A DNA stretch of 64,000 bases from Ligustrum vulgare (GCA_963555705.1 OY743168.1:24682139-24746138), one strand, 5' to 3'; positions 50,874 through 61,738 are shown, numbered from the stretch's first letter. Notes: a model not told the origin generated them from the sequence alone. Translations and numbers: made by a program.

Positions 50874-51618
50874 TTGGAATCAGATTGTGGAGCTCGGAAT
50901 CATTACTGCTTGCTAGTTTGGATAGAGCATCTGCATTGGAATTTTCAGTTCTGGGAATATGCTGTAATTCCATTTTTCCAAAGTTCACGGCTAGATCTTT
51001 CACCTTTTTTTCCAAGTAAGCGACCATAGTTGATTCTCTAACAGCGAACTGTCTGTTAAACTGGCTTACAACAAGCTGCGAGTCACTATTTGCCACTACA
51101 GACTTAATCTTTAGAGCTTTCGCAAGCCTTAGTCCAGCTAAGAGCGCCTCATACTCTGCCTCATTATTTGAGGCTTTAAAGCCAAAGCGGATCGCACTGT
51201 GCAGTTTGTGTCCTTCTGGACTCATTAGTAGTATTCCCGCCCCGGATCTTACTTCTGCCGAGGACCCATCAATGAACAATTTCCACTCACGGATATCATC
51301 CGTATTATCAATCATCTCCACCTCGGGCGGATGCGTGAACTCAACTATGAAATCTGCTAATACTTGACCCTTTATAGCTGTCCGATGCTCATAATGTAGG
51401 TCGTACTTACTGATTTCTATCGCCCACTTCATTAACCTCCCAGACACATCTGATTTCTGCAACACCCGTATCATAGGAAAGTTGGTGAGCACATGTATGG
51501 AGTGCGACTGAAAGTAGGGACGGAGTTTGCGAGTTGCTGTGATCAACGAGAGAGCAAGTTTTTCCATATCTGGGTAACGTATTTCTGCATCCAGCATGTC
51601 TTTGCTTACATAATACAC
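50803..51618 (-). pseudogene. RNase H plus second (archaeal-type) RNase H of the Tat element
   Basis: The first part (MYYVSKDMLDAEIRYPDMEKL, GRLMKWAIEISKYDLHYEHRT) is the end of the standard gypsy RNase H and connection. The second part (LFIDGSSAEVRSGAGILL, NNEAEYEALLAGLRLA, NSDSQLVVSQ, NADALSKLAS) is the extra archaeal-type RNase H typical of Tat elements. The acidic residues D, E, D are present. A frameshift separates it from the upstream RT frame (146 bp between frames). Confidence 0.88.
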
Positions 51619-51764
51619 TGGGAACTGATTCCCTCCTCCTCTCTGACCAATACTGAGCTAACAGCCTCTTTTGACACGGCTAAATACAAATATAGTGGTT
51701 CGCCAGCCTTCGGTTTTGATAATAGTGGGGCATGTCCCAAGAATGCTTTCAGGTCGGAAAAAGC

Positions 51765-52949
51765 CTACTCACATTCCGACGTCCATTGAAATCGCTTCCA
51801 TCCCTTCAAGGTCTTAAAAAATGGCAAGCATTTGTCAGTGGACTTGGAAACGAATCGATTTAAGGCCGCAATTCTTTCTGTCAAGCTTTGCACTTCTTTT
51901 GGGCTCCGAGGAGATCGCATGTTCATCAAAGCTTTAATTTTATCGGGATTGGCTTCAATCCCTCTTCTGTTTACCATGAATCCCAAAAATTTTCCGGATG
52001 CTACTCCAAAAGTGCATTTCACTGGGTTGAGCTTCATTCGATATTTCCTCAAAACATCGAAGGCCTCTGACAAATGGCGGATATGCTCTGTGGCGACCAT
52101 GCTTTTGACCAGCATGTCATCAACATATACTTCCATGGTGTTTCCAAATTGTTCTGAAAACATACGATTTACCAACCTTTGGTAGGTGGCTCCAGCATTT
52201 TTTAGGCCAAACGACATGACTTTGTAACAATATAGTCCCCTATCTGTAATAAACGAGGTGTGCTCCTCATCCGATTCGTGCATGGGGATTTGATTGTATC
52301 CAGAGTATGCATCCATAAAGCTCAGCATCTCATGTCCCGTTGTAGAGTCAACTAATTGATCAATCCGAGGCAGGGGAAAACTGTCTTTAGGGCATGCCTG
52401 GTTTAAATTCGAGAAATCAATACACACTCTCAGTTTTCCATTCTGTTTTGGGACCAACACAGGGTTTGATACCCACTTCGGATCCCGGAATTCTCTGATA
52501 AAGCCATTTTTCAATAGCTTCATCACCTCTTCTTTCAAGGCCTCATATTTATCAGAACTCATCGATCTTCTCTTTTGCTTGTGCCCAGGACTTCTTGGAT
52601 CAAGCTGGAGTCTGTGACAGGACACTTTAGGAACAATTCCAACCATGTCATCATGTTTCCACGCAAATACATCGAGGTTCTCAAGTAAGAAGCTTTTTAA
52701 TTGATCTTTGTATTCAATTGGAGAATCTAATCCAATCTGCAACTCCTTGATTGGATCAAGTGGATCAACACCAAAGCATTCTATCCTTTCAGCTGGGGTA
52801 GAGCAATTGTCTCCGGCCATTCTTGGGTCTAGATCTGCCAGATCTTCTTCTGGCGTTATTGTAACGTCTTCACTTTTTGAGGGCCTTTCACCCAGTCTTT
52901 CATGGTCTGGAGCAGCCTTGGCCATTGCCACATCGCCGATCATGTTCAA
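51765..52949 (-). pseudogene. Reverse transcriptase of the Tat element
   Basis: The 394-codon open frame holds KWVSNPVLVPKQNGKLRVCI, DSFPLPRIDQLVDSTTGHEM, FMDAYSGYNQIPM, the catalytic EVYVDDMLVKS and FLGFMVNRRGIEANPDKI. It lies in the same frame as protease, separated by two stop codons (near 52950-52967), so a single polyprotein is interrupted. Confidence 0.9.
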
Positions 52950-52967
52950 GCTCCGGTCTTAAAATTT

Positions 52968-53489
52968 TCAGATAGCGTTTGTGTAACAGGCCCGTGATTC
53001 AGTCTGGCTCCCCCTCACTGTCGCAACACCATGCTCCGTGGGGAATTTCATGCAAATGTATTTCGTATGAGTTGCAGCCCCTAAGTCAATGAGACCTGGC
53101 CTTCCAATTGAGCCACGATAAGAGGAATTTTTTTTTACAACCAAGAATTCCATGGGGATTCTAGAGAAAGTTGGTGCTTGCCCTACCTCAATCATAAGGG
53201 TTATGGATTCTTTGAGAGTTATGCTGTCCCCCGTGAATCCATATATTGGATCTGGAACTAGAATGAGTGGGGTGCTAATCCCCATCTTATCAAAAGTTAC
53301 TACGTAAATTATGTTTACCGAGGCATCATCATCCACCATCATTCGTGACAACCCATTCCGAGCTACTCCCACCCTGATAACCAATGCATCATTATGCGAA
53401 AAGTGTACCCCAATAACGTCATCTTGGGTGAAGGTGATAGACTCTGTCCGAGGCACCCCAACAGGATGTGAATGTATGTGATAATTCAC
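52968..53489 (-). pseudogene. Protease region of the Tat element
   Basis: In-frame continuation of Gag after one TAG (about 53499). The aspartic protease site is VDDDASVNIIY, where a DGG/DNG-type Asp motif is usual, followed by FDKMGIS and the LVVKKNSSYRGSIGRPGL block. This probably processed the polyprotein. Confidence 0.8.
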
Positions 53490-53498
53490 GTTAGCAGG

Positions 53499-54746
53499 CT
53501 ACTTGACCTCTCTGATATACCTCTTCTGGGAGTTATTTGTGCTTCCACCTGGATGGGGCCCTCCCAATATCGTGTTGATCTCCCGAATCGGTGGATCATT
53601 TGTAAGCATAGGTGGTTTCCTCATATCTTTAGCATGTGCCGAGGAGGTATCCTGACATTTGTTCCTATCTCTTTGATGACTGTCAATCCTTTCTTTGGTT
53701 GGGTTTTTCCACGGAGATCGCATGTCAGCTCGGTTAAACTTCTGGTTACCTGGTTTTTTTGTTGTCCCCTTGTCAGGAGAGAAATCACTTCCCCTTCTTC
53801 CGTGTGCCTTTTGGTCTGCCAACATGTGGATTTCTCTACAATCTTCAGTTGCGTGGCCATAATACCTATGGTAGGCGCAGTAAGCTCCAATCATGGACTG
53901 TTTTCCACTTTGGCTACTCTCCATTCTTCCTTGAGTCGTGGGGGGATTCTGAGAGGGAGCGTTGGAGTGCAAGTTAGGGATAGCTTCCGTGATCTCTGCT
54001 GCGTAGCTGGATCTAGTTCCCGAAAATGGACGTGGTGCTCCACTTCGGTTATTGCCGAACCTATCCTTATTACCTCCTTTCCTGAGGTTCGCTTCATTAG
54101 GATACCCAAGATTGTATCTCCCTTGAGGATGATTGTCTCTGGCCCTATACATCTCTTCTGAGATGATCTCTTCCTTCATCAGATCTACTAAGACATTGTA
54201 ATTCCTCGACTTTCTATTTTGGACATCCCTCCAAAACATGCTCGTCATGTCTAACAACCATTTTAATGCAGAAAACATCTCCGCCTCAGTGATGTTCTCA
54301 CAAATGTGCATCTCTTCAGTAAATCATGCTAGGTAGCTTTTCAAAGATTCCTCCCTTCCTTGCCTTAAGTCTTGAAGGCGTTGGAGTGGGAGCTGGCCAG
54401 GCCTGGAGGAAACAAAGTCATTTTTAAATGCTGCCTTCAAATCTCTCCAACTGTGGATGCTACCAGGGGGAAGCTTCTTGTACCATCGTATCGCACTTCC
54501 CTCAAGGGTCAGGGCAAAGGCTTTGCACTTCAGTGCTGGAGTGGCTCCGGCTATTTCCATGCTAGCGCGGTAGTTTAACAGGTGATCATCAGGATCACCT
54601 CGGTCGGAATATTTTGCTATTTCTGGAATTTCAAAGTCATGGGGCACCGGGCACCTTCGGATGCCCTCTGTAAAGGGTCTTATTTCCTCTTCGTCGTCCA
54701 ACTCGTATGATGGTAATTCACTGCTCTCATCGTGACCGGAGTACAT
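53499..54746 (-). pseudogene. Gag of the Tat element, one in-frame stop
   Basis: The capsid part (EIAKYSDRGDPDDHLLNYRAS, GSAIRWYKKLPPGSI, FVSSRPGQLPLQRL) is in 54324-54746. The frame continues at 54311-53499 after a single TGA at 54324-54326 (Trp in relatives). It ends with a basic nucleocapsid-like region and CAYHRYYGHATEDCREI. Same frame throughout, so only the stop breaks it. Confidence 0.85.
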
Positions 54747-54749
54747 CGG

Positions 54750-55560
54750 GTTATGGTGTTGGTCGTACGGCGGTTGAGCGTAATCCTGCTTTCATGGTGG
54801 CAAAACTTGGCCGTAGTTTGGCCTTTCGAAGGTCGGAAGATCATTACGAGATTTGGTCTTAGCTGCTTCTGCCCTTCTTTCTTGACATTCCTAGGCTCAG
54901 GTGTGGGCACCAATTTTTGTGCCCCTGTATCATGCCGATCTCTATGCATTTGGCTTCGCGACAGGGCTTCTTCAGTGCGTCGCTCTTGCCTATTTTTAGG
55001 CTCAGCTGCACGGTGTTGACCTTGGTCAGTCCGGCCTCCTCGTTTGTCCCGGAATAATCCCCATATTCGGCTAAAAATGCTACCAGACTTTGAAGGAGAA
55101 GCCTCCCTACGACTAATAGGGGTTGATCTTATGCCCTTAGTGCTTCATGCACCGGGTCCTCCTCGTTGAAAGGAGCAGATTCTACCTCGGCATATGCCTG
55201 CGGATCTTGATAATAATAGGAGGCAGTAGCTTCATTAGATGGTGAGTAATGTGGATGCGCTTATTGCGGGGTCATCATGGGTTCGTTTATAACATATCCT
55301 CTAGCCATGTAGGCATTCATCGCAGCGGTTTGTTCTATCTGGTGTTTCTGCATTTCCAACATCTGAGCTGCCATGCGAGTCATATCTCGCAGCATGCAGC
55401 GATTTTGGTGCCGGCGTGGAGGGTTAGGTTGGGCCACCCCCTCATTTGTGTTCTCATGAGGCCTCTAGGGAGCCTCTTCCTCGCTGTGCTGGGCATTTTT
55501 ACTCCTACGAGGGTTAATATCATCGTCCCTTTCATTCATGTTCAGAGTAATTTCTTGGTT
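54750..55560 (-). other. Leader / N-terminal Gag region of the Tat element, frames broken
   Basis: Between the tandem repeat and recognisable capsid sequence. Short minus-strand frames with charged, low-complexity sequence (for example 54680-54949) look like a decayed Gag N-terminus. No separate gene is supported. Confidence 0.45.
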
Positions 55561-55582
55561 TTATCTTCTTTTTCAAAGATAT

Positions 55583-55932
55583 GTGAACTTTTATCTCAAA
55601 ACTCTAAGCCTTTTTCAAGGTTATTAAACTTATATTTCAAAGTTTCACGCCTTTTTCAAGGTTAATAAACTTATGTTTCAAAGTTCCACGCCTTTTTCAA
55701 GGGTAACAAACTTATGTTTCAAAGTTCCACGCCTTTTTCAAGGGTAGCAAACTTATGTTTCAAAGTTCCACGCCTTTTTCAAGGGTAGCAAACTTATGTT
55801 TCAAAGTTCCACGCCTTTTTCAAGGATAACAAACTTATGTTTCAAAGTTCCACGCCTTTTCAAGGGTAGCAAACTTATGTTTCAAAGTTCCACACCTTTT
55901 TCAAGGGTAGCAAACTTATGTTTCAAAGTTCT
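55583..55932. repeat. 41-bp tandem repeat in the Tat element leader
   Basis: Unit AAACTTATGTTTCAAAGTTC + CACGCCTTTTTCAAGGGTAGC, about eight copies. The leftmost are more diverged (AAGTTTCACGCC, GGTTAAT) and the middle ones nearly identical. It lies between the 5' LTR and gag. Confidence 0.92.
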
Positions 55933-56054
55933 TGCAATTCTCCGCTCTTTTGCAAGAGGTTATTCATCATTTTTCAAGATTTCCTTTCTGTGTGTGGCTT
56001 TTTATCATGCGTTTTCGTGGTTAGCAGTATGACTTCCCACAGACGGTGCCAAAA

Positions 56055-56656
56055 TATTGACCACAAAATCTGGTAGGATCTTGGATCAACACGTCTCAGC
56101 TCCTCTCTCTTGAACACGTGGATCTCTTGCACACTAGGACAAACAATCAGCTTGCAAAGGGGGCCGAGGTGGCTCCCGTTTGCACTTTGATGCCTAAGTC
56201 AGTACTCATTTTAAGTGCACTTTGCGCTTTTCCTTGGAGGCAAGTGTACTCTATTTATAGAAGGAGTTGCTGTTTAGGATTGCGACACGTGGCGGACTTT
56301 ACACATGTATCTACCCTAGCTTTTGGAGAAGAGGGTCTTACTTTTTGACAGTAATCATTGCTATGTTTGGTAGGGGATGAGCGCCTGTCACTTTTTGATA
56401 AAGGCAGTGTCACATCTTTGACTCCATCCATTGTCCCATCATTCATTCAAGGCACTATCATGGAGCGCCCTGGCTAAATATAAAACACCTCGGCTAGTCA
56501 TAAACCAGTCCAGCTAAAGAAGTTCATGCCCTGTACCACCTCGGTAGTTGACCCAAGGAAATATCCTAAGCTTCAGCCATGGGCCAAGGTTTATTGGGCC
56601 TCTATTGGGCCCTCGCTGGTGGTTCACTGTACTCCATTTTGGGCTTGGTATCAACA
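56055..56656 (-). repeat. 5' LTR of the Tat element (602 bp)
   Basis: It is a close match to 48649-49308 with a deletion of about 80 bp after TCATTTTAAGT. Its inner terminus reads TATTGACC, where the other copy has TGTTGACC. The outer end is GGTATCAACA, followed by CTTAC. Confidence 0.9.
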
Positions 56657-56752
56657 CTTACACTACAACATTGTCATTATTTTGTGGCTAATGAGATTAA
56701 ATGAAATCTCTATATAAGAAATGAGATTTCCTCCTCCAATGGTGACAATTAA

Positions 56753-57030
56753 ATGGTTGCGGTTGTTGAATTTGTGGGATTAATTGCGATACGATTCGAG
56801 AATTGTGTCAGAGTGAATGATGAACTAACATCCGATGGTATTGAGTGTGTCCCTGAGGTTGGGAAGAAGTTTGCTACCGATGACGAGGCTTTTAAATATT
56901 ACTTGAAGTATGCTCGTAAAGCGAGTTTTCATATTAGGCGAAGGAATTCAAGAAAAGGTCCAGATGGATTACTTAGGATTGTGCCATTTTTTTGTAGTCG
57001 AGACGGAAAGAGATCTAGTACTGCGTGAAA
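56753..57030 (+). pseudogene. FAR1 / MULE-transposase-like DNA-binding domain fragment
   Basis: The open frame holds VPEVGKKFATDDEAFKYYLK, YARKASFHIRRRNS and FFCSRDGKRSS. This resembles the start of the FAR1 DNA-binding domain, a WRKY-GCM1-like zinc domain found in FHY3/FAR1 proteins and Mutator-like transposases. It ends in a stop at about 57028, and the zinc-binding second half and transposase core do not follow. It is a fragment, more likely transposon-derived than a host FAR1 gene. Confidence 0.5.
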
Positions 57031-57039
57031 CTCATTAAA

Positions 57040-57345
57040 TGGAAGACTTGCTAGGAATTGACCAAGAAGTAACGATTCATAGGCTCAACATGAACCCATA
57101 GGTTGGACCTGTCAAGTGGTGAAAGAGACAGTTTGTCCTTAGACAACAAGCCATCATACAAGAGGAGGTTGCAAACTAATAAGCCTAGGTTTCATTAGAG
57201 ATGTACTGTACCTAGAGTGCTCGCCAATGTGTCTTGGTTAGAAAAGACAATGGAAGATGGCGAGTCCTTTTCAACTATACAGGCCTCAACAGAGCAAGCC
57301 TAAAGATTATTATCCCTTGCCAACGATCAATAACCTCGTGGACGT
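57040..57345 (+). pseudogene. Ty3/gypsy reverse transcriptase fragment
   Basis: Across two frames the sequence reads HRLNMNP, QQAIIQEEVA, VLVRKDNGRWRVLFNYTGLN and then PKDYYPLPTINNLVDV. This is the start of a gypsy RT (the region before the YVDD motif) with several stops and a frameshift. It ends abruptly where the copia LTR-like sequence starts. Confidence 0.75.
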
Positions 57346-57457
57346 AGGCAATTTGCCGAACCGCGTAAATCTTGTGTTGTTCTATTTCTCTTTCGAATTC
57401 GTTGTTTCTATTTTTGCATTGGTCGAACCGTCGGTTAATTCACTTCCGCACAACAAT
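57336..57457 (+). mobile_element. Truncated 5' LTR of the copia element
   Basis: The segment (CGTGGACGTAGGCAATTTGC ... CACTTCCGCACAACA) has the look of a copia LTR 3' end. It is followed two bases later by a perfect tRNA-Met-type primer-binding site, TGGTATCAGAGCC (57458-57470). Everything upstream is gypsy debris, so the 5' part of the LTR is missing. It does not resemble the 3' LTR at 61739-62112. Confidence 0.6.
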
Positions 57458-57470
57458 TGGTATCAGAGCC
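57458..57470 (+). other. Copia primer-binding site (initiator tRNA-Met type)
   Basis: TGGTATCAGAGCC is complementary to the 3' end of plant initiator tRNA-Met and is the usual PBS of Ty1/copia elements. Confidence 0.88.
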
Positions 57471-57590
57471 TTGACTCTCTTAAAATTCTAAGTATGCTCT
57501 GTGGTTGCAGCACTGACTGATCTTCCACATCAGAAAAGATTTTTTGAGAACAGGGATCTTGGTATATATTTTTTGAGATTTTTTTGAAAA

Positions 57591-60500
57591 ATGTCTAAAA
57601 ATTCCTCGACTACACCGACGGAGACTGAGGACCCACCTCCAGCCATTTTAGATGGATCTTCAAGGCCCACTGTGTCTTCAACAAGAACAGTGGTAACTAA
57701 TGCAAAAATAGACGTGGAAAAATTTGATGGCACAAATAACTTTACTATGTGGCAATGTGAAGTTATGGATGCGCTATTTCAACAAGAGCTAGACATTGCT
57801 CTTGAAGAAGATAAGCCAGCTGACATGGATGATCTAGAATGGACAAGAATCAATCGGAGTGCCTGTGTGATCATCCGTTCGTGTCTCACCAGAGAGCAAA
57901 AGTTCCCATATATGATGGAGAAATCGGCAAGCAAATTATGGAAGGAGTTGGAGAAGCAGTTTATATCAAAAAGCTGCCAAAACAGACTCTATTTGAAGAA
58001 GAAGTTATTTCGCTTCCGATATCAACCTGGCACAACTATGTACAACCATATTACCGAGTTCAAGAAATTGGTAGCTGAGTTGATAAATCTTGAAGAATCT
58101 TTCAAGGATGAAGATAAGGCCATGTTGCTCTTGACTTCTCTTCCCGATGAATATGAACACCTTGTCACTACGATACTTCATGGAAAGGATGAAATTACTT
58201 TTGATGAAGTCTGTGCTGCTTTGTACAACAATGAGATCCGAAAGAAGGATCAAAAGGAACATGGAAGTTCAGCAGGAGAAGCCTATACTATAAGAGGTCG
58301 TGCTCAAAGTCGTAATCCCGGGAGAAGGGGCAGATCTCGTTCGAAGGGCAAGCCTGCTAAAGATGAATGCGCCTTCTGTCATGAAAAAGGTCATTGGAAG
58401 AAGGATTGTCCAAAGCTGAAGAACAAAGACAAGGTTAACGGTATTGCTGGAGCTACTTCAGAAGCCAATATAGCCAAGTGTGAAGATGATGAGTCAGAAT
58501 TTGTTCTAGCTAGTACATCAAGTATATCTCACTCAGACGAATGGATTATGGATTCGGGTTGCACTTATCACATGTGTCCCAACAGGGAGTGGTTCTTCAA
58601 ACTCGAAGAACTAAATGGTGGTGTTGTTTACCTCGGCAATGATGAGATCTTGCAAACAACAGGGATAGGTTCAATCCGTTTGAGATGTCATGATGGATCA
58701 ACTAGAATTCTGACAGACGTAAGGTATGTACCAGATTTGAGTAAGAATCTCATCTCCGTGGGAGCCTTAGAATCTAAAGGCATGTTCGTGACTATACGAG
58801 ATGGAGTTCTGAAAATTGCTAAAGGCGCACTCGTGGTAATGAAAGGCATAAGGAGAAATAATTTGTATTACTTCCAAGGTAATACAGTTATTGGATTGGC
58901 GGCTACAGCATCAGGAGAAGACGAAGATTTAGAAATCACAAAACTTTGGCACATGCGGTTGGGACATGCTGGTGAAAAAGCTATGCAAACTCTGGTGAAG
59001 CAAGGCCTATTGAAAGGAGCAAAAACATACAAGATGGATTTTTGCAAACATTGTATTTTGGGAAAACAAACAAAAGTAAAGTTTGGTACTGCAATCCATA
59101 ATACAGAAGGTATTCTGGACTATGTTCACTCAGACGTGTGGGGACCTACAAGGACATCTTCCTTGGGAGGTATGCACTATTTTGTTACTTTTGTCGATGA
59201 TTTTTCCAGAAGAGTTTGGGTGTATCTGATGAAGACAAAAGATGAAGTATTAGATCGTTTTCTTATATGGAAGAAGATGATGGAGACGCAGACGGGCAGA
59301 AAAATCAAACGACTCATATCAGACAATGGTGGAGAATACAAGAGTGATCCGTTTCTTAAAATCTGCCAAGATGAAGGTATTATGCGACACTTCACAGTCA
59401 GAAATACACCACAGCAGAATGGGGTGGCTGAACGCATGAATCGAACATTGCTGGAGAAGGTTCGATGTATGTTGTCTAATGCTGGATTGGACAAGAAATT
59501 TTGGGCTGAGGCAGTAATATATGCGAGTCATCTCATTAATCGTTTACCATCTACTGCCATTGGAAATAAGACACCTATGGAGGTTTGGTATGGAAAACCT
59601 GCTATTGACTATGATTCTTTACATGTTTTTGGTTCCACTGCATTCTACCATGTAAAAGAATCTAAGTTGGATCCAAGAGCTAAGAAAGCACTGTTTATGG
59701 GGATCAGCTCTGGAGTAAAGGGATATCGCTTATGGTGTCCTGATATGAAGAAGATAATTCTTAGCAGGGATGTCACTTTTGATGAATCTGCTATGTTGAA
59801 AAAGGTGACCGAGGGTGCTCAGCAGCAGGTGGAGCAAGTTCCGCAACAGGTGGAGTTTGATGCAACTTTGATTGACCCAGCAGGTGAAACTCCAATAGCA
59901 GAGGAGTATGTTGAAGAACAAGAAGAAGAGGAGGTTTCAACCCAAGAACCTCCATCGCAACCGAGATCAATTGCAGTTGATAGGCCACGAAGAGAAATTC
60001 GAAAACCTTCTCGATTTGTTGATATGGTGGCCTATGCACTTCCAATTGTAGATGATGATGTTCCTTCTACTTACAAAGAAGCTGTCAGAAGTTCTGAAAA
60101 TGATCAGTGGAAGGAAGCTATGGCAGATGAAATGCAGTCCCTTCAGAAGAACAAAACGTGGGAGCTAGCTCAACTTCCGAAGGATAAGAAGGCAATTGGG
60201 TGCAAATGGGTTTTTACAAAGAAAGAAGGATTTCCTGACAAGAACGAGGTTCGCTTCAAGGCACGGTTGGTGGCTAAAGGCTACGCTCAGAAGGAAGGAA
60301 TTGATTATAATGAAGTATTTTCTCCAGTTGTGAAACATTCTTCCATTCGTATTTTATTGGCCTTGGTAGTGCAGTTTGACTTGGAACTAGTTCAACTTGA
60401 TGTGAAGACCGCCTTTCTGCACGGTGATTTGGAAGAGGAAATCTATATGACTCAGCCAGAAGGATTCAGGGTTGCTGGAAAAGAAAATTGGGTTTGTAAA

Positions 60501-61634
60501 TTGAGCAAATCGCTATATGGACTTAAGCAGTCACCGAGGCAGTGGTATAAGCGATTTGACAAGTTTATGTTGGAGCAAAAGTACACACGAAGAAAGTTTG
60601 ACCATTGTGTTTATTTTCACAAGCTAAAAGATGGATCTTTCATATATCTACTCTTGTATGTTGATGATATGCTGATTGCATCAAGGAGCCATGAAGAAAT
60701 TGACAGATTGAAGGCTCAGCTAAACCAAGAGTTCGAGATGAAAGATCTCGGTGAGGCAAAGAAGATTCTTGGCATGGAAATAAGCAGAGAAAGAAACAGA
60801 GGTAAGCTTTGTCTGACTCAAAAGCAGTATTTGAAGAAAGTAGTACAACGTTTTGGTCTAGACAATCAGTCAAAACCTGTAAGTACTCCACTTGCCCCTC
60901 ATTTCAAGCTTAGCTCTACGATGTCTTCCAACACCGACGCGGAACAAGAATACATGTCAAAAGTTCCTTATGCAAATACAGTTGGAAGTTTGATGTATGC
61001 AATGGTGTGTACAAGACCTGACATTTCACATGCAGTTGGAGTGGTGAGTAGGTATATGCATAGTCCTGGTAAAGGACATTGGCAAGCTGTGAAATGGATG
61101 TTAAGGTATATTTTGAAAACCATTAATATTGGTTTAGTGTTTGAGCGGGATGATTCACTTGGTCATTGCGTAGTTGGATATGTTGATTCTGACTATGCTG
61201 GTGATTTGGATAAACGTCGATCAACGACTGGATATGTGTTTACTCTTGCAAAAGCTCCAGTCAGTTGGAAGTCCACTTTACAGTCTACAGTCGCTTTGTC
61301 TACGACAGAAGAAGAATATATGGCAGTTACAGAGGCTGTTAAAGAGACAATTTGGCTGCAGGGGTTACTTGGTGAATTGGGAGTCGTTCAGAAACACATC
61401 ACTGTGTATTATGATAGCCAGAGTGCTATTCATTTGGCAAAGAACCAAGTCTACCATGCACGGACGAAGCACATCGATGTTAGATATCATTTTGTGCGAG
61501 AAATTGTTGAAGAAGGGGAGATCCTACTTCAAAAGATTCTAACAGCTGAAAATCCTGCAGATATGTTGACCAAAGTGGTAACAGCGATCAAGTTCAATAA
61601 TTGTTTGGACTTGATTAACATCCTGCAAATTTAA
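57591..61634 (+). CDS. Ty1/copia (Tork-like) Gag-Pol polyprotein, intact reading frame
   Basis: An uninterrupted 1347-codon polyprotein. Domains: Gag (VEKFDGTNNFTMWQCEVMDA, residues about 43-62); CCHC knuckle (CAFCHEKGHWKKDC, about 260); protease (WIMDSGCTYHMCP, about 320); integrase with the H-H-C-C region (MRLGHAGEKAM, CKHCILGKQ), DVWGP, SDNGGEY and TPQQNGVAERMNR; RT with GCKWVFTKKEG, DVKTAFLHGDLEEEIYM and YVDDMLIAS (about 1023); and RNase H with VGYVDSDYAGD, LSTTEEEYMAV and YYDSQSAIHLAK. The catalytic residues I can check are present. Tnt1/Tork-like sequence blocks suggest the lineage. The ATG follows the PBS by about 120 bp. The intact frame implies a recent copy, but the upstream LTR is truncated, so self-transcription from the normal promoter is doubtful. 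Confidence 0.93.
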   Translation: MSKNSSTTPTETEDPPPAILDGSSRPTVSSTRTVVTNAKIDVEKFDGTNNFTMWQCEVMDALFQQELDIALEEDKPADMDDLEWTRINRSACVIIRSCLTREQKFPYMMEKSASKLWKELEKQFISKSCQNRLYLKKKLFRFRYQPGTTMYNHITEFKKLVAELINLEESFKDEDKAMLLLTSLPDEYEHLVTTILHGKDEITFDEVCAALYNNEIRKKDQKEHGSSAGEAYTIRGRAQSRNPGRRGRSRSKGKPAKDECAFCHEKGHWKKDCPKLKNKDKVNGIAGATSEANIAKCEDDESEFVLASTSSISHSDEWIMDSGCTYHMCPNREWFFKLEELNGGVVYLGNDEILQTTGIGSIRLRCHDGSTRILTDVRYVPDLSKNLISVGALESKGMFVTIRDGVLKIAKGALVVMKGIRRNNLYYFQGNTVIGLAATASGEDEDLEITKLWHMRLGHAGEKAMQTLVKQGLLKGAKTYKMDFCKHCILGKQTKVKFGTAIHNTEGILDYVHSDVWGPTRTSSLGGMHYFVTFVDDFSRRVWVYLMKTKDEVLDRFLIWKKMMETQTGRKIKRLISDNGGEYKSDPFLKICQDEGIMRHFTVRNTPQQNGVAERMNRTLLEKVRCMLSNAGLDKKFWAEAVIYASHLINRLPSTAIGNKTPMEVWYGKPAIDYDSLHVFGSTAFYHVKESKLDPRAKKALFMGISSGVKGYRLWCPDMKKIILSRDVTFDESAMLKKVTEGAQQQVEQVPQQVEFDATLIDPAGETPIAEEYVEEQEEEEVSTQEPPSQPRSIAVDRPRREIRKPSRFVDMVAYALPIVDDDVPSTYKEAVRSSENDQWKEAMADEMQSLQKNKTWELAQLPKDKKAIGCKWVFTKKEGFPDKNEVRFKARLVAKGYAQKEGIDYNEVFSPVVKHSSIRILLALVVQFDLELVQLDVKTAFLHGDLEEEIYMTQPEGFRVAGKENWVCKLSKSLYGLKQSPRQWYKRFDKFMLEQKYTRRKFDHCVYFHKLKDGSFIYLLLYVDDMLIASRSHEEIDRLKAQLNQEFEMKDLGEAKKILGMEISRERNRGKLCLTQKQYLKKVVQRFGLDNQSKPVSTPLAPHFKLSSTMSSNTDAEQEYMSKVPYANTVGSLMYAMVCTRPDISHAVGVVSRYMHSPGKGHWQAVKWMLRYILKTINIGLVFERDDSLGHCVVGYVDSDYAGDLDKRRSTTGYVFTLAKAPVSWKSTLQSTVALSTTEEEYMAVTEAVKETIWLQGLLGELGVVQKHITVYYDSQSAIHLAKNQVYHARTKHIDVRYHFVREIVEEGEILLQKILTAENPADMLTKVVTAIKFNNCLDLINILQI

Positions 61635-61738
61635 ACACCTACGAGGTGTGTGGTGCCAACAGGCACAATTGGAGACACTCTTTCTCATTTTGTTTGGAAG
61701 CAGTTCATTTGAATCAAGATTGAAGCCAAGGTGGAGAT

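Larger units (their letters stand above)
48649..56656 (-). mobile_element. Full-length Tat-lineage Ty3/gypsy retrotransposon, coding region mutated
   Basis: LTRs lie at 48649-49308 and 56055-56656, and an exact 5-bp duplication CTTAC flanks the whole (48644-48648; 56657-56661). On the minus strand the 5' LTR is followed directly by TGGCACCGTCTGTGGGAA, a primer-binding-site-like sequence. A 5' leader with a 41-bp tandem repeat comes next, then Gag, protease, RT, RNase H, a second archaeal-type RNase H and integrase. The 3' polypurine tract (GAGGGACTAGTG) abuts the 3' LTR. The dual RNase H and the order of domains place it in the Tat group. In-frame stops and one frameshift make it non-autonomous. 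Confidence 0.92.

Noticed and set aside
53472..54161. 229-codon plus-strand frame
   Set aside because: Antisense shadow of the Tat element Gag, which has clear family motifs on the minus strand.
55583..55932. Tandem array considered as a CRISPR-like array
   Set aside because: Units are contiguous with no unique spacers, and the context is a plant retrotransposon.
55249..56032. Open frames over the tandem repeat (138 and 78 codons)
   Set aside because: They translate the 41-bp repeat and leader on the strand opposite to the element; no coding evidence.
56661..56670. CACTACAACA considered as a CACTA transposon terminus
   Set aside because: No matching inverted end or 3-bp duplication was found, and it abuts the Tat element's target duplication by chance.
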